This document shows, piece by piece, positions 17,269 through 25,581 of a DNA stretch of 52,413 bases. This DNA is from Fibrobacteria bacterium AD312. Lineage in GTDB: Bacteria; Fibrobacterota; Fibrobacteria; Fibrobacterales; Fibrobacteraceae. A program made the position numbers and the translations under genes. The notes under the pieces are model-generated. The model searched no databases. It was given only the letters and a program-made list of their open reading frames with translations, and was not told the DNA's origin. Each line of letters opens with the position of its first letter. Position 1 is the stretch's first letter. The stretch spans positions 1-52,413 of the forward strand of contig LIUM01000009.1 of NCBI GenBank assembly GCA_001462345.1, read 5' to 3'.

Positions 17269-17679
17269 CTAGAGAACTATCAATAAAGGCGTACACAAAC
17301 CAAAGACAGCATTCAAAATGGAGTCTGTTTTCATGAACAAATAAAAGCGTTTTGAAATTTCCTTGTCTTCGACTACAGTGCGCTGAAACTTGTCTGAAAA
17401 ATAAAGAGTCGCCGCTAGTTTAAGCAGAACTAATGCAATAAACCAAAAAACAAAACCAGATAAATAAAGAAGAGCTAAATAAGCTAATGAAAAAAATGAA
17501 GTTAATAAAGCATTGGTTTTTCTAATGTTTTCAGAAGCGCCTACTTCAATGCGAAGGAGCTCTCTAAACTTTACAGCCTTTTTACAAATCGTTCTGTATC
17601 CATTTGTGCTTAGAAATAAACTATAGCCAAAAAACAGAACAGATGTCATGATTGTCAAATAAACCGATATATTGGTCAT
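17269..17679 (-). CDS. Small integral membrane protein
   Basis: This 136-residue protein has about four hydrophobic segments (near residues 5-22, 55-75, 76-92 and 118-136) separated by a charged loop rich in Lys and Arg (KKAVKFRELLRIEV). No family is recognised. It lies 7 bp upstream of the beta-barrel gene in the same orientation, so the two may share a transcript. Nothing in the sequence points to a function. Confidence 0.6.
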   Translation of the reverse strand: MTNISVYLTIMTSVLFFGYSLFLSTNGYRTICKKAVKFRELLRIEVGASENIRKTNALLTSFFSLAYLALLYLSGFVFWFIALVLLKLAATLYFSDKFQRTVVEDKEISKRFYLFMKTDSILNAVFGLCTPLLIVL

Positions 17680-17789
17680 TATATTAAAGTAACCTCAAAA
17701 TGCGACATTGTTATCAAAAATTTAATAAGTTCCTCAATAAAATAAAGGTCTCGTTATACTTACTAAGGGAATCCATCCTCTTTAGACGA

Positions 17790-18893
17790 TTATTCTTTTG
17801 CATTTAAAATTCGCAAATAACTTTCATATCTCGCTTGAGATAATTCTCCTGAAGAGAGGGCTTTTCGAACAGAGCAACCTATCTCACTAATATGCAAGCA
17901 GTTACTGAATTTGCAAGTAAACAATTCCTCTTTAAAAAAGCCTGGAAATATTTTTGCAAGATCATTAGAATCAATGTTTAATAAACCCAAAGAACGTATC
18001 CCTGGAGTATCGATTACCATACCGCCCCCAGGTAAATCAAATAAACTAGAAGAAGTGGTTGTGTGTCTTCCTTTGCCATCTTTATGACGAACCGCTCCTG
18101 TTCTTAATGCCGCTTCTGGAACTAAATGGTTGATTAGAGTGGATTTACCTACCCCACTCTGACCGCTAAAGACCGACACCTTTCCTTGAAGTGCTTTTTT
18201 CAATTCATCTAAACCTTCTTTTGTTTCACAACTAATGGCAATCGACTGGTCCACTATTTTCATAAAATCCGTAATGGCTTTTGGCATCTCAGAGACTAAA
18301 TCCATTTTATTTAGAACTAAGATAAAAGGCAAACGGTTTAAATTAGCGGCAAGTAAAAAGCGATCCACAAAACCATAATTAAATGCAGGCTGCTCCACAG
18401 AAGCAACAATCACCACCTGATCAATATTTGCTGCTAAAACGAGTTCTTGACGTAGCCGATCTCTAGGCCCAGGACGCACCAAAGAACTCCGCCTAGTGTG
18501 TACTTTAATCACGGCATATTTTTCTTCTGAGGTAACGCCTAAAACGACCGAATCTCCTACTGCAGGAAACTCTCCAAGTTCATCCACCACCGTCGCTTTA
18601 TACTCTGCAGTCACCACCCGATTATCAGATAAACGAACCTCGCAAGTCCGTCGATGGACTTCTAAAACTAACCCTTCTAGTTTGTTTTCCGGCTCAAAAT
18701 GTGTCGTTGGGTTCTTAATTTTCTTTAAACGAGGGTTTTTAAACTCCCTACTCCACCGTTCTTTAACCAAATGATCATCCAAAGCACCCCTTTCCCACAT
18801 TTGTTTGACGTTCAAACGACGCGCTCTATTTTCTCTCCTCGACATTTTCATGCGTGGATCGGAATCTTTTTCATTTTCGCTGTTTTCAATCAT
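17790..18893 (-). CDS. rsgA: Ribosome maturation GTPase RsgA
   Basis: A circularly permuted GTPase that checks late 30S subunit assembly. The permuted order is visible: NKMD (195-198, G4) comes before the P-loop GQSGVGKST (244-252, G1), then GRHTTT (G2) and DTPG (295-298, G3). An OB fold precedes it (about 72-140). A zinc site follows (Cys327, Cys332, His334, Cys340). At 367 residues it has about 70 extra N-terminal residues rich in Arg and Lys compared with E. coli RsgA; this basic tail may contact rRNA. It is divergent from the prenyltransferase gene, 25 bp apart. Confidence 0.94.
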   Translation of the reverse strand: MIENSENEKDSDPRMKMSRRENRARRLNVKQMWERGALDDHLVKERWSREFKNPRLKKIKNPTTHFEPENKLEGLVLEVHRRTCEVRLSDNRVVTAEYKATVVDELGEFPAVGDSVVLGVTSEEKYAVIKVHTRRSSLVRPGPRDRLRQELVLAANIDQVVIVASVEQPAFNYGFVDRFLLAANLNRLPFILVLNKMDLVSEMPKAITDFMKIVDQSIAISCETKEGLDELKKALQGKVSVFSGQSGVGKSTLINHLVPEAALRTGAVRHKDGKGRHTTTSSSLFDLPGGGMVIDTPGIRSLGLLNIDSNDLAKIFPGFFKEELFTCKFSNCLHISEIGCSVRKALSSGELSQARYESYLRILNAKE

Positions 18894-18918
18894 TAATTAC
18901 AAATGTAGTTTTACCTGT

Positions 18919-19770
18919 ATGGTTTCAAAATATATTCTTCTCTTTAAAATGACTAGACCAGTCAATATCTTGATAGCGATATTGACTCTACTCACTGGCT
19001 ACTGTTTAATGGGCTATTACCCCCCCATTTTACAACTTTTGATAGAATGTATTTCCTTTAGCGCAGCGATTGCCTTTGGGAACATCCATAACGATGTAAT
19101 CGATGTAAAAATAGACGCCATCAATCAGCCAGACCGTCCTTTACAGTCTGGACTCATTTCACTCCCCATGGCGAATAGCTTTGCTGGCATTTGCTTTGGA
19201 ATACCAGTTATTTTAAGCATTGCTCCCTTAAACTCTACATTACACGCCACCTTTTTTGCTCTTCTTTTATTGATTTTATTTGCCTACAATCGATGGTTAA
19301 AAAATGCTTTTCTCTTAAAAAACATCACTGTCGCTTTTTTATGCACAACTCCTCTTATTCTCAACATATTAAATAACAAAGAGCAAGCCATTCTAATTTA
19401 CCCTTTGATTCTATTCGCTTTCTTCTTCATGTTCTCAAGAGAACTCATTAAAGATATAGAAGACGAACCTGGGGACTTTCAGCAAGGGATGTTAACCTTC
19501 CCCATCCTAGTCGGTGTCAAAAAAGCCTCTTTTTTCGCCATTTTGAACTTAATCTTTTCTTTACATACATTAATATTACCTGTAGCTGCTGGTATCTATA
19601 CTCCATGGTTCCTAATTTTCAGTGCCATTCCAGTTACATTACTAACGATACAAGCCATTTTAAAGATCAAAAAAAAGTTATTTAAGGCATCGCAAAAGTT
19701 CATTAAACTTGCTATTTTAGCAGGCATCGTAGGGCTTATTTTAAGCCAACGCGTTTTAATCTTTTATTAA
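18919..19770 (+). CDS. UbiA-family prenyltransferase
   Basis: A polytopic inner-membrane enzyme that transfers an isoprenyl chain to an acceptor. The 283-residue product has about eight to nine hydrophobic segments and both Asp-rich motifs: NDVIDVKID (58-66), followed by QPDRPLQSG, and a second DIEDEPGD. The pattern IHNDVIDVKIDAINQPDRPL is closest to the digeranylgeranylglyceryl-phosphate synthase / chlorophyll-synthase-like branch rather than MenA or UbiA proper, so the acceptor is uncertain. The ATG at 18919 is chosen because it precedes the first membrane segment and avoids overlap with the divergent rsgA. Met11 (18949) is an alternative. Confidence 0.85.
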   Translation: MVSKYILLFKMTRPVNILIAILTLLTGYCLMGYYPPILQLLIECISFSAAIAFGNIHNDVIDVKIDAINQPDRPLQSGLISLPMANSFAGICFGIPVILSIAPLNSTLHATFFALLLLILFAYNRWLKNAFLLKNITVAFLCTTPLILNILNNKEQAILIYPLILFAFFFMFSRELIKDIEDEPGDFQQGMLTFPILVGVKKASFFAILNLIFSLHTLILPVAAGIYTPWFLIFSAIPVTLLTIQAILKIKKKLFKASQKFIKLAILAGIVGLILSQRVLIFY

Positions 19771-19798
19771 TTTTGGCTATACCTTAAAAGAGGCATCC

Positions 19799-21184
19799 AT
19801 GCTTGAAGAAATACACGAAGAATGTGGCGTCATTGGCATTTATAATGGCGAAAATATCAGTAGAAACATTGCAATGGGTCTTTATGCCCTCCAACACCGC
19901 GGTCAAGAAAGTGCAGGGATTGCTGTTACTGCTGGAGATAAAATTCGCGTACGTAAATCTATGGGATTAGTCTCAGCCTTATTACGCGAACACAATGTGG
20001 ATGAGCTTAGCGGCTTTGCAGGGATCGGTCATGTCCGATATAGCACCACTGGTTCGAGTACTCTTGCCAATGCACAGCCTATTCTAGTCAGTTGTAAATG
20101 GGGTCATCTTGCAGTTGTTCATAATGGTAATATTACTAATGCTCCAGATCTTCGCGCTGAGATGGAAGCGAATGGTCATATTTTCCAAACCACCTCTGAT
20201 TCCGAAATTCTTCTTCATGAAATTGCACGTACCCCTGCTGCTAATTTATCTGAAGCCATAAAAATTGCCATTTCTAAATTCACTGGCAGTTTTTGTTTAA
20301 TATTCTTAACTGTTGACTCCATATATGTTGCTCGCGACGGCTTTGGATTCAGGCCTCTTGCCATGGCTCGTATGGGTAAAAGCTGGTGTTTTGCCTCCGA
20401 GACTTGTGCCTTTGACTTATTAGGAGCCAATTACGTTCGCGATATTCAACCAGGCGAACTTCTGACCATTAACAAAGATGGTTTACATTCTGAACAATTT
20501 ATCAAAAAAGATCGAAAAGCGCACTGCATCTTTGAATACATCTATTTTGCACGCCCTGATTCTAAAATTTTTGAACAAAGTTGTGATAAAATACGCCGTA
20601 AAATGGGAAAGCAACTCGCTAAAGAATGCCCTGTGGATGCAGACATTGTAATTCCGGTCCCTGATAGTTCCACGACAGCAGCGCTTGGTTACGCCCAAGC
20701 CTCTGGAATTCGATTTGAGATTGGACTTCTTCGTAACCACTATGTAGGTCGCACGTTTATTGATCCTACACAAAATGTCCGCGAACAAAAAGTCAAACTA
20801 AAATTCAATCCTATTGAAGGTGTCCTTAAAAACAAAAAAGTTTGCGTTGTCGAAGACTCTATTGTTCGAGGCACCACACTTAAAATTTTAAGCCGTATGT
20901 TACGTGATGCAGGTGCACTTGAAGTTCATATTCGTATCGCATCACCTCCAGTAGCATTCCCTTGCTTTTTTGGCATGGACTTCCCAAGCCCTGGTGAACT
21001 TGCCGCAAGCTCAATGACACCTCTAGAAATAGCCAAAATGCTTGGTGTTGAAAGCTTAGGTTACCTAAGCGTAGAAGGCATGAAAGCCTGCACAGGCCAG
21101 CCAGATAATTACTGTGCTGCTTGTTTTGATGGCGTTTATCCAGATTTTACTGGCAATGACTCCACTAAAACCCGCTGCGGTTAA
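19799..21184 (+). CDS. purF: Amidophosphoribosyltransferase PurF
   Basis: The first step of purine synthesis: PRPP plus glutamine gives phosphoribosylamine. The 461-residue product has a short propeptide before the catalytic Cys (EECGVIGIYNG, Cys9), a glutaminase domain with IGHVRYSTTGSS, and the PRPP loop VEDSIVRGTTLK. Cysteines in AHCIFEYIYFARPD, PVAFPCFFGMD and NYCAACFDGVYP match the four ligands of the 4Fe-4S cluster in the Bacillus-type enzyme. It probably needs cluster assembly and propeptide removal, and may be oxygen-sensitive. It is followed by a strong terminator. An AGAGG ribosome site precedes the start. Confidence 0.97.
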   Translation: MLEEIHEECGVIGIYNGENISRNIAMGLYALQHRGQESAGIAVTAGDKIRVRKSMGLVSALLREHNVDELSGFAGIGHVRYSTTGSSTLANAQPILVSCKWGHLAVVHNGNITNAPDLRAEMEANGHIFQTTSDSEILLHEIARTPAANLSEAIKIAISKFTGSFCLIFLTVDSIYVARDGFGFRPLAMARMGKSWCFASETCAFDLLGANYVRDIQPGELLTINKDGLHSEQFIKKDRKAHCIFEYIYFARPDSKIFEQSCDKIRRKMGKQLAKECPVDADIVIPVPDSSTTAALGYAQASGIRFEIGLLRNHYVGRTFIDPTQNVREQKVKLKFNPIEGVLKNKKVCVVEDSIVRGTTLKILSRMLRDAGALEVHIRIASPPVAFPCFFGMDFPSPGELAASSMTPLEIAKMLGVESLGYLSVEGMKACTGQPDNYCAACFDGVYPDFTGNDSTKTRCG

Positions 21185-21200
21185 AAACAAAATAGATCAT

Positions 21201-21232
21201 AAAAAAAAACCGCCTTTCGACGGTTTTTTTTT
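21201..21232. terminator. Bidirectional terminator after purF
   Basis: A run of A, then ACCG, an eight-base loop and CGGT, followed by nine T. It reads as a terminator on both strands, closing purF on the plus strand and the paralogous membrane-protein genes arriving on the minus strand (stop at 21253). Confidence 0.85.
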
Positions 21233-21252
21233 ACTATCTAAAACTTAAAAAA

Positions 21253-21750
21253 CTACTCTTCAGAAGATTCTTCACTAGATTGTAAGTCTTCATCAGAGAA
21301 ACCGTTAGAGGTATCTTCTTCTACTCTTCCAAGAAGAGCGTCTACATTGATCCCGACTAAAGCGTTATTCTTTTTATTAAAGCTCGCGATGATATAGTAA
21401 TCACCGCTCCAAGCTACTTTTCGTGTTAAATAACCTGTTTCTTTGTCTGTCTTAGTATCAGGGCTTAAAAGAATCTTACCAGTGTCTTTTCTTTTTTCAA
21501 TTAATGCAAAGTCTTTTGACGTTTTTGCTTGTTGAGCCGCATCGCAAGCAATTTCCCATAATAGACTATTTTTTTCTATCACGCCATTAACAGCTCCGAT
21601 AACATAAGAAGCATTTGAAAAAGTCTTTTTGGTGCTTTTATCATAGGCTTCTTTTGCCTGAGAAACGTAACTCCCTTTTTGTAAAAAGACAGTCACTAAA
21701 AGAGCCACGCTCATTACGATAGATAAAATGGTCAATTTCTTAAAATTCAT
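21253..21750 (-). CDS. Single-pass membrane-anchored hypothetical protein, paralog A
   Basis: This 165-residue protein has an N-terminal membrane segment (about 6-24, LTILSIVMSVALLVTVFLQ), a soluble central part and an acidic Ser/Glu tail (SDEDLQSSEESSEE). It is clearly related to the gene just upstream. Both start MN-K with one membrane helix, then K[GD]xY, QA, STK, a conserved Asn, and LLWE / LIWE at similar spacing. No known family is recognised. The pair probably arose by tandem duplication. The soluble part is periplasmic by topology. Both are minus-strand and 15 bp apart, so they form a small operon ending at the purF terminator. Confidence 0.75.
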   Translation of the reverse strand: MNFKKLTILSIVMSVALLVTVFLQKGSYVSQAKEAYDKSTKKTFSNASYVIGAVNGVIEKNSLLWEIACDAAQQAKTSKDFALIEKRKDTGKILLSPDTKTDKETGYLTRKVAWSGDYYIIASFNKKNNALVGINVDALLGRVEEDTSNGFSDEDLQSSEESSEE

Positions 21751-21765
21751 TGGATTCTCCCGAGC

Positions 21766-22284
21766 TTATTGAGCGTTAAAGTTGAATACAGCTGGTTCTT
21801 TAATCTTAAACATCTCAGATGGAGAAACAGAGCGTAAAGCCTTGTAATCTACTGATTTAAATGAACCACCTGCGAAATCAAATGCCACTACAGGATTCCC
21901 TGCTAGTGAAATGACTCTTTTCGTTTTTTCAGAAGTAATATTCAATTTGAGCTCTTTTAGACCCCATTTTTCTAGCTTTTCCTTATTCTTGGCATTAGCA
22001 AGATAAGCCGTTTCAAGCTCAGTTACTTTTTTATCAAAAGCGGCTAATGAGCGATCGCTGCCGTTGACAGTCTCAAAGACAAGCTCCCATATCAAGTTCC
22101 ATTCATCTACAAATTGACCTTGAGCAAAAAGAGATTTATTGACTTCATCTGTATAGGCTTTTGTAGATTCACGGACAACCGTTAAAGCTTGAGTCTTATA
22201 TCCATCTTTAAGTGTAAGCATGATGACGATTAATGCAATCATCACAAGTAGATTACCTATAAATATTATTTTCATTTTGTTCAT
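21766..22284 (-). CDS. Single-pass membrane-anchored hypothetical protein, paralog B
   Basis: This 172-residue protein starts MNKMKIIFIGNLLVMIALIV, one membrane segment, and then a soluble helical part. It shares with the following gene the pattern KDGY..QA, STK, and NLIWELV aligned to LLWEIAC, which marks them as paralogs of low identity. Beyond about residue 75 they differ. The ATG at 22284 is supported by AGGAA upstream; the frame is open to 22317. No family recognised. A role in the envelope is likely from topology only. Confidence 0.72.
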   Translation of the reverse strand: MNKMKIIFIGNLLVMIALIVIMLTLKDGYKTQALTVVRESTKAYTDEVNKSLFAQGQFVDEWNLIWELVFETVNGSDRSLAAFDKKVTELETAYLANAKNKEKLEKWGLKELKLNITSEKTKRVISLAGNPVVAFDFAGGSFKSVDYKALRSVSPSEMFKIKEPAVFNFNAQ

Positions 22285-22390
22285 TGCAAATACATTCCTG
22301 TTAAAGAAGTGAAACAATCTTCTCAGAGAATCTAAATCCTTACAAGCAAATAATCAAGTTTTTTAAAGTAAAATGTATATTTGAAGCTAT

Positions 22391-22864
22391 ATGACGCAAG
22401 ATAATCAAACTACCACATCCCTATCGTCTGTCGTTTTTGAAAACCTTAAAGAACTATTAAAAGCAAAAAATGCAGCTCATGAGTCCATTTTTAAATTCCA
22501 TTGGAAAAAACTGCCCCCATTTAATTTAATATGGCCTCAAGTGGATTTTTTACGCATTATAAGGCTCATGGGTGAACTAGAAAAACACGCCGAAGAGCAA
22601 AAAATCTTTATCAATAAAAACTTATTTAAAGCAACAGAAAAAGAAATGCCCTTTTTTAAGGCCGTTCCAGACTATTTAGACGCCTTAGTCGTTTCTTGCC
22701 GAGCTTTAACAGAGATTGCTCAATTTAAGCAAGATAAACTGGAGAAAAAAGAAGGTCGTTCTGTTTTTTCATTCAGTAAATTACTAAAATCTTATGAGAA
22801 TGCACAAGATCAATTAGTTCGAAAAGGAGCATTTGTTCAGGTGCATTGGATGGAAATAAACTAA
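22391..22864 (+). CDS. Hypothetical helical protein
   Basis: This 157-residue protein is rich in Lys, Glu, Leu and Phe and is probably all-helical, with no signal peptide or membrane segment. No family is recognised. Features that can be seen are a Trp/Phe-rich HWKKLPPFNLIWPQ segment (about 42-55) and a basic patch (KQDKLEKKEGRS). Its last 19 codons lie in a 57-bp sequence that recurs, diverged, right after sod (23529-23584), so part of this gene was duplicated or sod was inserted next to it. It is divergent from the paralog pair and 42 bp before sod in the same direction. Confidence 0.65.
   Translation: MTQDNQTTTSLSSVVFENLKELLKAKNAAHESIFKFHWKKLPPFNLIWPQVDFLRIIRLMGELEKHAEEQKIFINKNLFKATEKEMPFFKAVPDYLDALVVSCRALTEIAQFKQDKLEKKEGRSVFSFSKLLKSYENAQDQLVRKGAFVQVHWMEIN
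22804..22860 (+). repeat. 57-bp direct repeat, copy 1 (inside the hypothetical gene)
   Basis: This is the 3' end of the gene ending at 22864, from ACAAGATCA to GGAAATAAA. The second copy at 23529-23584 matches at roughly 48 of 57 positions with one deleted base. Copy 1 is coding; copy 2 is not part of any supported gene. Confidence 0.8.
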
Positions 22865-22883
22865 CGTTATCAATAACGATAAC
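22865..22883. promoter_or_regulatory. Overlapping palindromes upstream of sod
   Basis: CGTTAT-CA-ATAACG (22865-22878) is overlapped by GTTATC...GATAAC (22866-22871 and 22878-22883), 24 bp before the sod start codon. The GATAA/TTATC content recalls Fur-like sites, which often control superoxide dismutases. The match is loose, so the site is only a candidate operator. Confidence 0.3.
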
Positions 22884-22906
22884 AAACCAACACAAGGAGC
22901 CCTTTT

Positions 22907-23521
22907 ATGGCATTTACACTACCTACTCTTCCCTTTGCTTATGATGCACTCGAACCGTGGTACGACGAAGCTACCGTAAGAGTACACCACTCCAAACATC
23001 ATCAAGCCTACACCGATAACCTAAATAAAGCGCTTGAGGAAGGGAAAGTGGAGACCACCTCCGTTGAGAGCCTTTTAAAGAATCTGGATTCTGTTCCCAT
23101 GGCTCTACGTACAAGAGTCATCAACCATGGTGGCGGTTATTTTAACCACAACTTTTTCTGGGAAAATCTTTCTCCTGCAGAAAAGACAACTCCTTCGGCT
23201 TTCTTAAAAGCGGAGATAGAAAAGTATTGGCCTTCTTTTGATGCATTTAAGGAAGCCTTTTCAGCAAAGGCTCTAGCTCATTTTGGAAGTGGCTGGGTTT
23301 TTCTTGTTTTAACAAAAGAGAAAACACTCGAAATCATCGACACCCATGACCAAATATGCCCTTTATCCTTAGGTTATGAACCTATAATGACTATTGATGT
23401 TTGGGAACACGCTTATTATTTAAAATACCAAAATCGCCGTGCAGAATGGATTTCGGCTTTTTGGAATATTGTGAATTATGAATGCGTAGAAAAGCGACTC
23501 AAAAACGCCTTAAGTAAATAA
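22907..23521 (+). CDS. sodA: Superoxide dismutase, Mn-type or cambialistic
   Basis: Destroys superoxide in the cytoplasm. The 204-residue product has the four metal ligands His27 (VHHSKHHQAY), His81 (FNHNFFW), Asp164 and His168 (DVWEHAYY). The N-terminal second-shell position reads GGGYFNH (Gly rather than Gln), while THDQICPL supplies Gln149 from the C-terminal domain. This arrangement is typical of Mn-type enzymes rather than Fe-type, though cambialistic forms exist. An AAGGAG ribosome site precedes the ATG. It is flanked by two diverged copies of a 57-bp sequence. There is no obvious terminator. Confidence 0.93.
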   Translation: MAFTLPTLPFAYDALEPWYDEATVRVHHSKHHQAYTDNLNKALEEGKVETTSVESLLKNLDSVPMALRTRVINHGGGYFNHNFFWENLSPAEKTTPSAFLKAEIEKYWPSFDAFKEAFSAKALAHFGSGWVFLVLTKEKTLEIIDTHDQICPLSLGYEPIMTIDVWEHAYYLKYQNRRAEWISAFWNIVNYECVEKRLKNALSK

Positions 23522-23528
23522 TAACGCC

Positions 23529-23584
23529 ACAAGATCAAGGGCTCGAAAAGGAGCCTTTGGTCAATTGCATTGGATGGAAATAAA
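23529..23584 (+). repeat. 57-bp direct repeat, copy 2 (after sod)
   Basis: A diverged copy of 22804-22860 with one base deleted and about eight substitutions. It starts eight bases after the sod stop codon and runs to within 16 bases of the start of the glycosyltransferase gene. The reading corresponding to the original protein tail is frameshifted at its start, so it looks like a relic of a duplicated gene end. Confidence 0.75.
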
Positions 23585-23599
23585 TACGAGCTTGTAAAA

Positions 23600-24562
23600 A
23601 TGCCAAAAATCAGCGTAATCGTCCCTGTTTACAACACAGAAGATTTTTTACTTGATGCGTTAGAAAGCATATCTAAGCAGAGTTTTTCTGATTTTGAAGT
23701 TTTAATTATAGACGATTGTTCTACAGATAAAAGCAAATCTATTGCGCAGAAGTTCATAGAGCAAGACAAACGTTTTTTTCTTTTAAGCAATAGTGAAAAC
23801 AAGGGGCTTTCCTATTCTAGAAACAAAGGGCTCGATCATATTCAAGGTAAGTGGGTTACGTTTGTTGATAGCGACGATATCTTAGATTCAAAATTCTTAG
23901 AAATTCTTTTTTTTGCTATTCAATCTAAGAATGTCGATTTATCTTGTTGTAGCGCTTATAGTTTTAGAAATTCAACAGATTTAAAAATAAAAAGAAACAA
24001 TACTTCATTAAAAGTTTTATCTGGAGAAGAGGCGTTAAAGATCGCTTTATATCAAAAAGGTTATCCAGATCATTCGGCTTGGAATAAACTTTATAATGCA
24101 GATCTTTGGAAAAAAAGACGGTTTCCAGTGGGGGTGTTTTTTGAAGACATGGCTACAATTCCTTGGCTATTTTTAGATGCAAAAAAAGTCGCTTATATAA
24201 ACGAACCTCTTTACTTATATAGAAAACATAATAACAGCATTTTAAGAACCCCCTACACCGAAAAAAAAGCGGAATTACTTGACACCGCAGAAAAACTTTT
24301 TTCCTCAATAACTAAAGAATATCCAAGATTAAGCCAAGCTGGAATGAACACTGTTTTTAGTGCAAGTTGCTCTATTTTAATGAAAACACCTCTTAAAGAC
24401 AATTTTTCTAGTGTACAAAAACGTGCATGGAAACATATTGTTGACTTAAGAATGAAACTATTTTTTGACCCTAATATACGTATTAAGAATCGACTAGCAA
24501 TCTTACTATCATTTATGGGATTTCGACTATTTCAAAAAATCATCCATAGTGGTATAAAATGA
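23600..24562 (+). CDS. Family 2 glycosyltransferase
   Basis: A GT-A fold glycosyltransferase that adds a sugar from a nucleotide donor to a surface polysaccharide. The 320-residue product starts MPKISVIVPVYNTEDFLLDA, the standard GT2 opening. It then shows LIIDDCSTDKS, GLSYSRNKGLD and TFVDSDD with the metal-binding DxD-type motif. The C-terminal 80 residues are helical and may touch the membrane. The ATG at 23600 opens the conserved domain; an in-frame ATG at 23570 lies inside the second 57-bp repeat and is less likely. It overlaps the next gene by four bases (ATGA). Sugar and acceptor are not readable. Confidence 0.9.
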   Translation: MPKISVIVPVYNTEDFLLDALESISKQSFSDFEVLIIDDCSTDKSKSIAQKFIEQDKRFFLLSNSENKGLSYSRNKGLDHIQGKWVTFVDSDDILDSKFLEILFFAIQSKNVDLSCCSAYSFRNSTDLKIKRNNTSLKVLSGEEALKIALYQKGYPDHSAWNKLYNADLWKKRRFPVGVFFEDMATIPWLFLDAKKVAYINEPLYLYRKHNNSILRTPYTEKKAELLDTAEKLFSSITKEYPRLSQAGMNTVFSASCSILMKTPLKDNFSSVQKRAWKHIVDLRMKLFFDPNIRIKNRLAILLSFMGFRLFQKIIHSGIK

Positions 24563-25566
24563 ACAACGTAAAGCAATTGTTCAAAAATTTTCTTATTAAA
24601 ACAAGCAAAGCGCTCGTTGGAGAAGATCGCCTATATAGCTTTCTTTTATGGCGCGGGCTTAAAGTCCGTCACCTAACTAAATTCTACCACTTCAAGACGA
24701 ATCAAGAGCCCACAAGCGAACCTCCAACCTTGATTTTCATGGCCGATGGGAAATGCATGCACGGCGGACTTACCGATCGCTTAAAGGGAATCGTCGGGGC
24801 ATGGGCTTTCGCTAAAAAACGAAATCTAAAATTCAAGATATTCCATAAGTCACCGTTTTCCCTAGAAGATATTTTACAGCCCGCCAAAGTTCAATGGAAA
24901 ATTACGGACAAGGAATTATCTTTTGACAGAAGGGTAGCGAAGCCTGTACTGCTTTATCACTACGACTTCAATAACGAAACTGCCTTGGAACGGCAATTGG
25001 ATTCTTTCCACCAACAATTTCACCTTTATTCTTGCGTTGATTTATCTAAGGATTCTTTTGCCGACTGTTTTCACGAACTATTCCGCCCAGCCCCTATTCT
25101 TCAAAATCTCCTAGATGCTTACCGAGAAAAACTTCAGCGTCCCTACTTAGCAATTTCTTTTCGTTTTCAAAATCTCTTGGGCGATTTCCACGAATGGAAA
25201 TTCAAATCACTTTCTGAAGATGAAAAAGAAGACCTTGTAGAACGTGCGGAAAATGCCATCAAAGCCATAAAAGAAAACCACCCCAAATACGATACGCTAT
25301 TGATTACAGCGGATAGTCCATCATTCTTAGCCAGAGTGTCAAAATGGCCAGGCGTCGTTACCGTAGATGGTTGCAGCACGCATATCGATTTCGATAAGAA
25401 CGGTGAAATTCAACGCTACCTGAAAAGTTTCGTGGAATTTTTCCTGATTTCAGAAGCAAGCGAAGCGATCCTCTATACTGACAAGAAATTCAAGACCTAT
25501 CTGTCGGCTTTTCCGCAATATGCGGCAAAACTTAAAGACATCCCTTTTTCAACATTTCAATCCTAA
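24559..25566 (+). CDS. Fucosyltransferase-like (GT23/GT11/O-FucT fold) protein
   Basis: This 335-residue protein is probably a GT-B glycosyltransferase related to fucosyltransferases. MHGGLTDRLKGIVGAWAFAK (about 67-86) follows the GGLxDRLxG donor-site pattern of NodZ- and O-FucT-like enzymes. Near the C-terminus, LLITADSP, VVTVDG and the SFVEFFLISEA segment fit their D-loop and the aspartate-rich end. Conserved catalytic Arg residues could not be placed by eye. It is coupled to the GT2 gene upstream by ATGA and converges on the minus-strand polysaccharide genes, 15 bp apart. The donor is a guess; other GDP- or dTDP-deoxyhexoses are possible. Confidence 0.6.
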   Translation: MNNVKQLFKNFLIKTSKALVGEDRLYSFLLWRGLKVRHLTKFYHFKTNQEPTSEPPTLIFMADGKCMHGGLTDRLKGIVGAWAFAKKRNLKFKIFHKSPFSLEDILQPAKVQWKITDKELSFDRRVAKPVLLYHYDFNNETALERQLDSFHQQFHLYSCVDLSKDSFADCFHELFRPAPILQNLLDAYREKLQRPYLAISFRFQNLLGDFHEWKFKSLSEDEKEDLVERAENAIKAIKENHPKYDTLLITADSPSFLARVSKWPGVVTVDGCSTHIDFDKNGEIQRYLKSFVEFFLISEASEAILYTDKKFKTYLSAFPQYAAKLKDIPFSTFQS

Positions 25567-25581
25567 ATCATTCTGCGAAAG

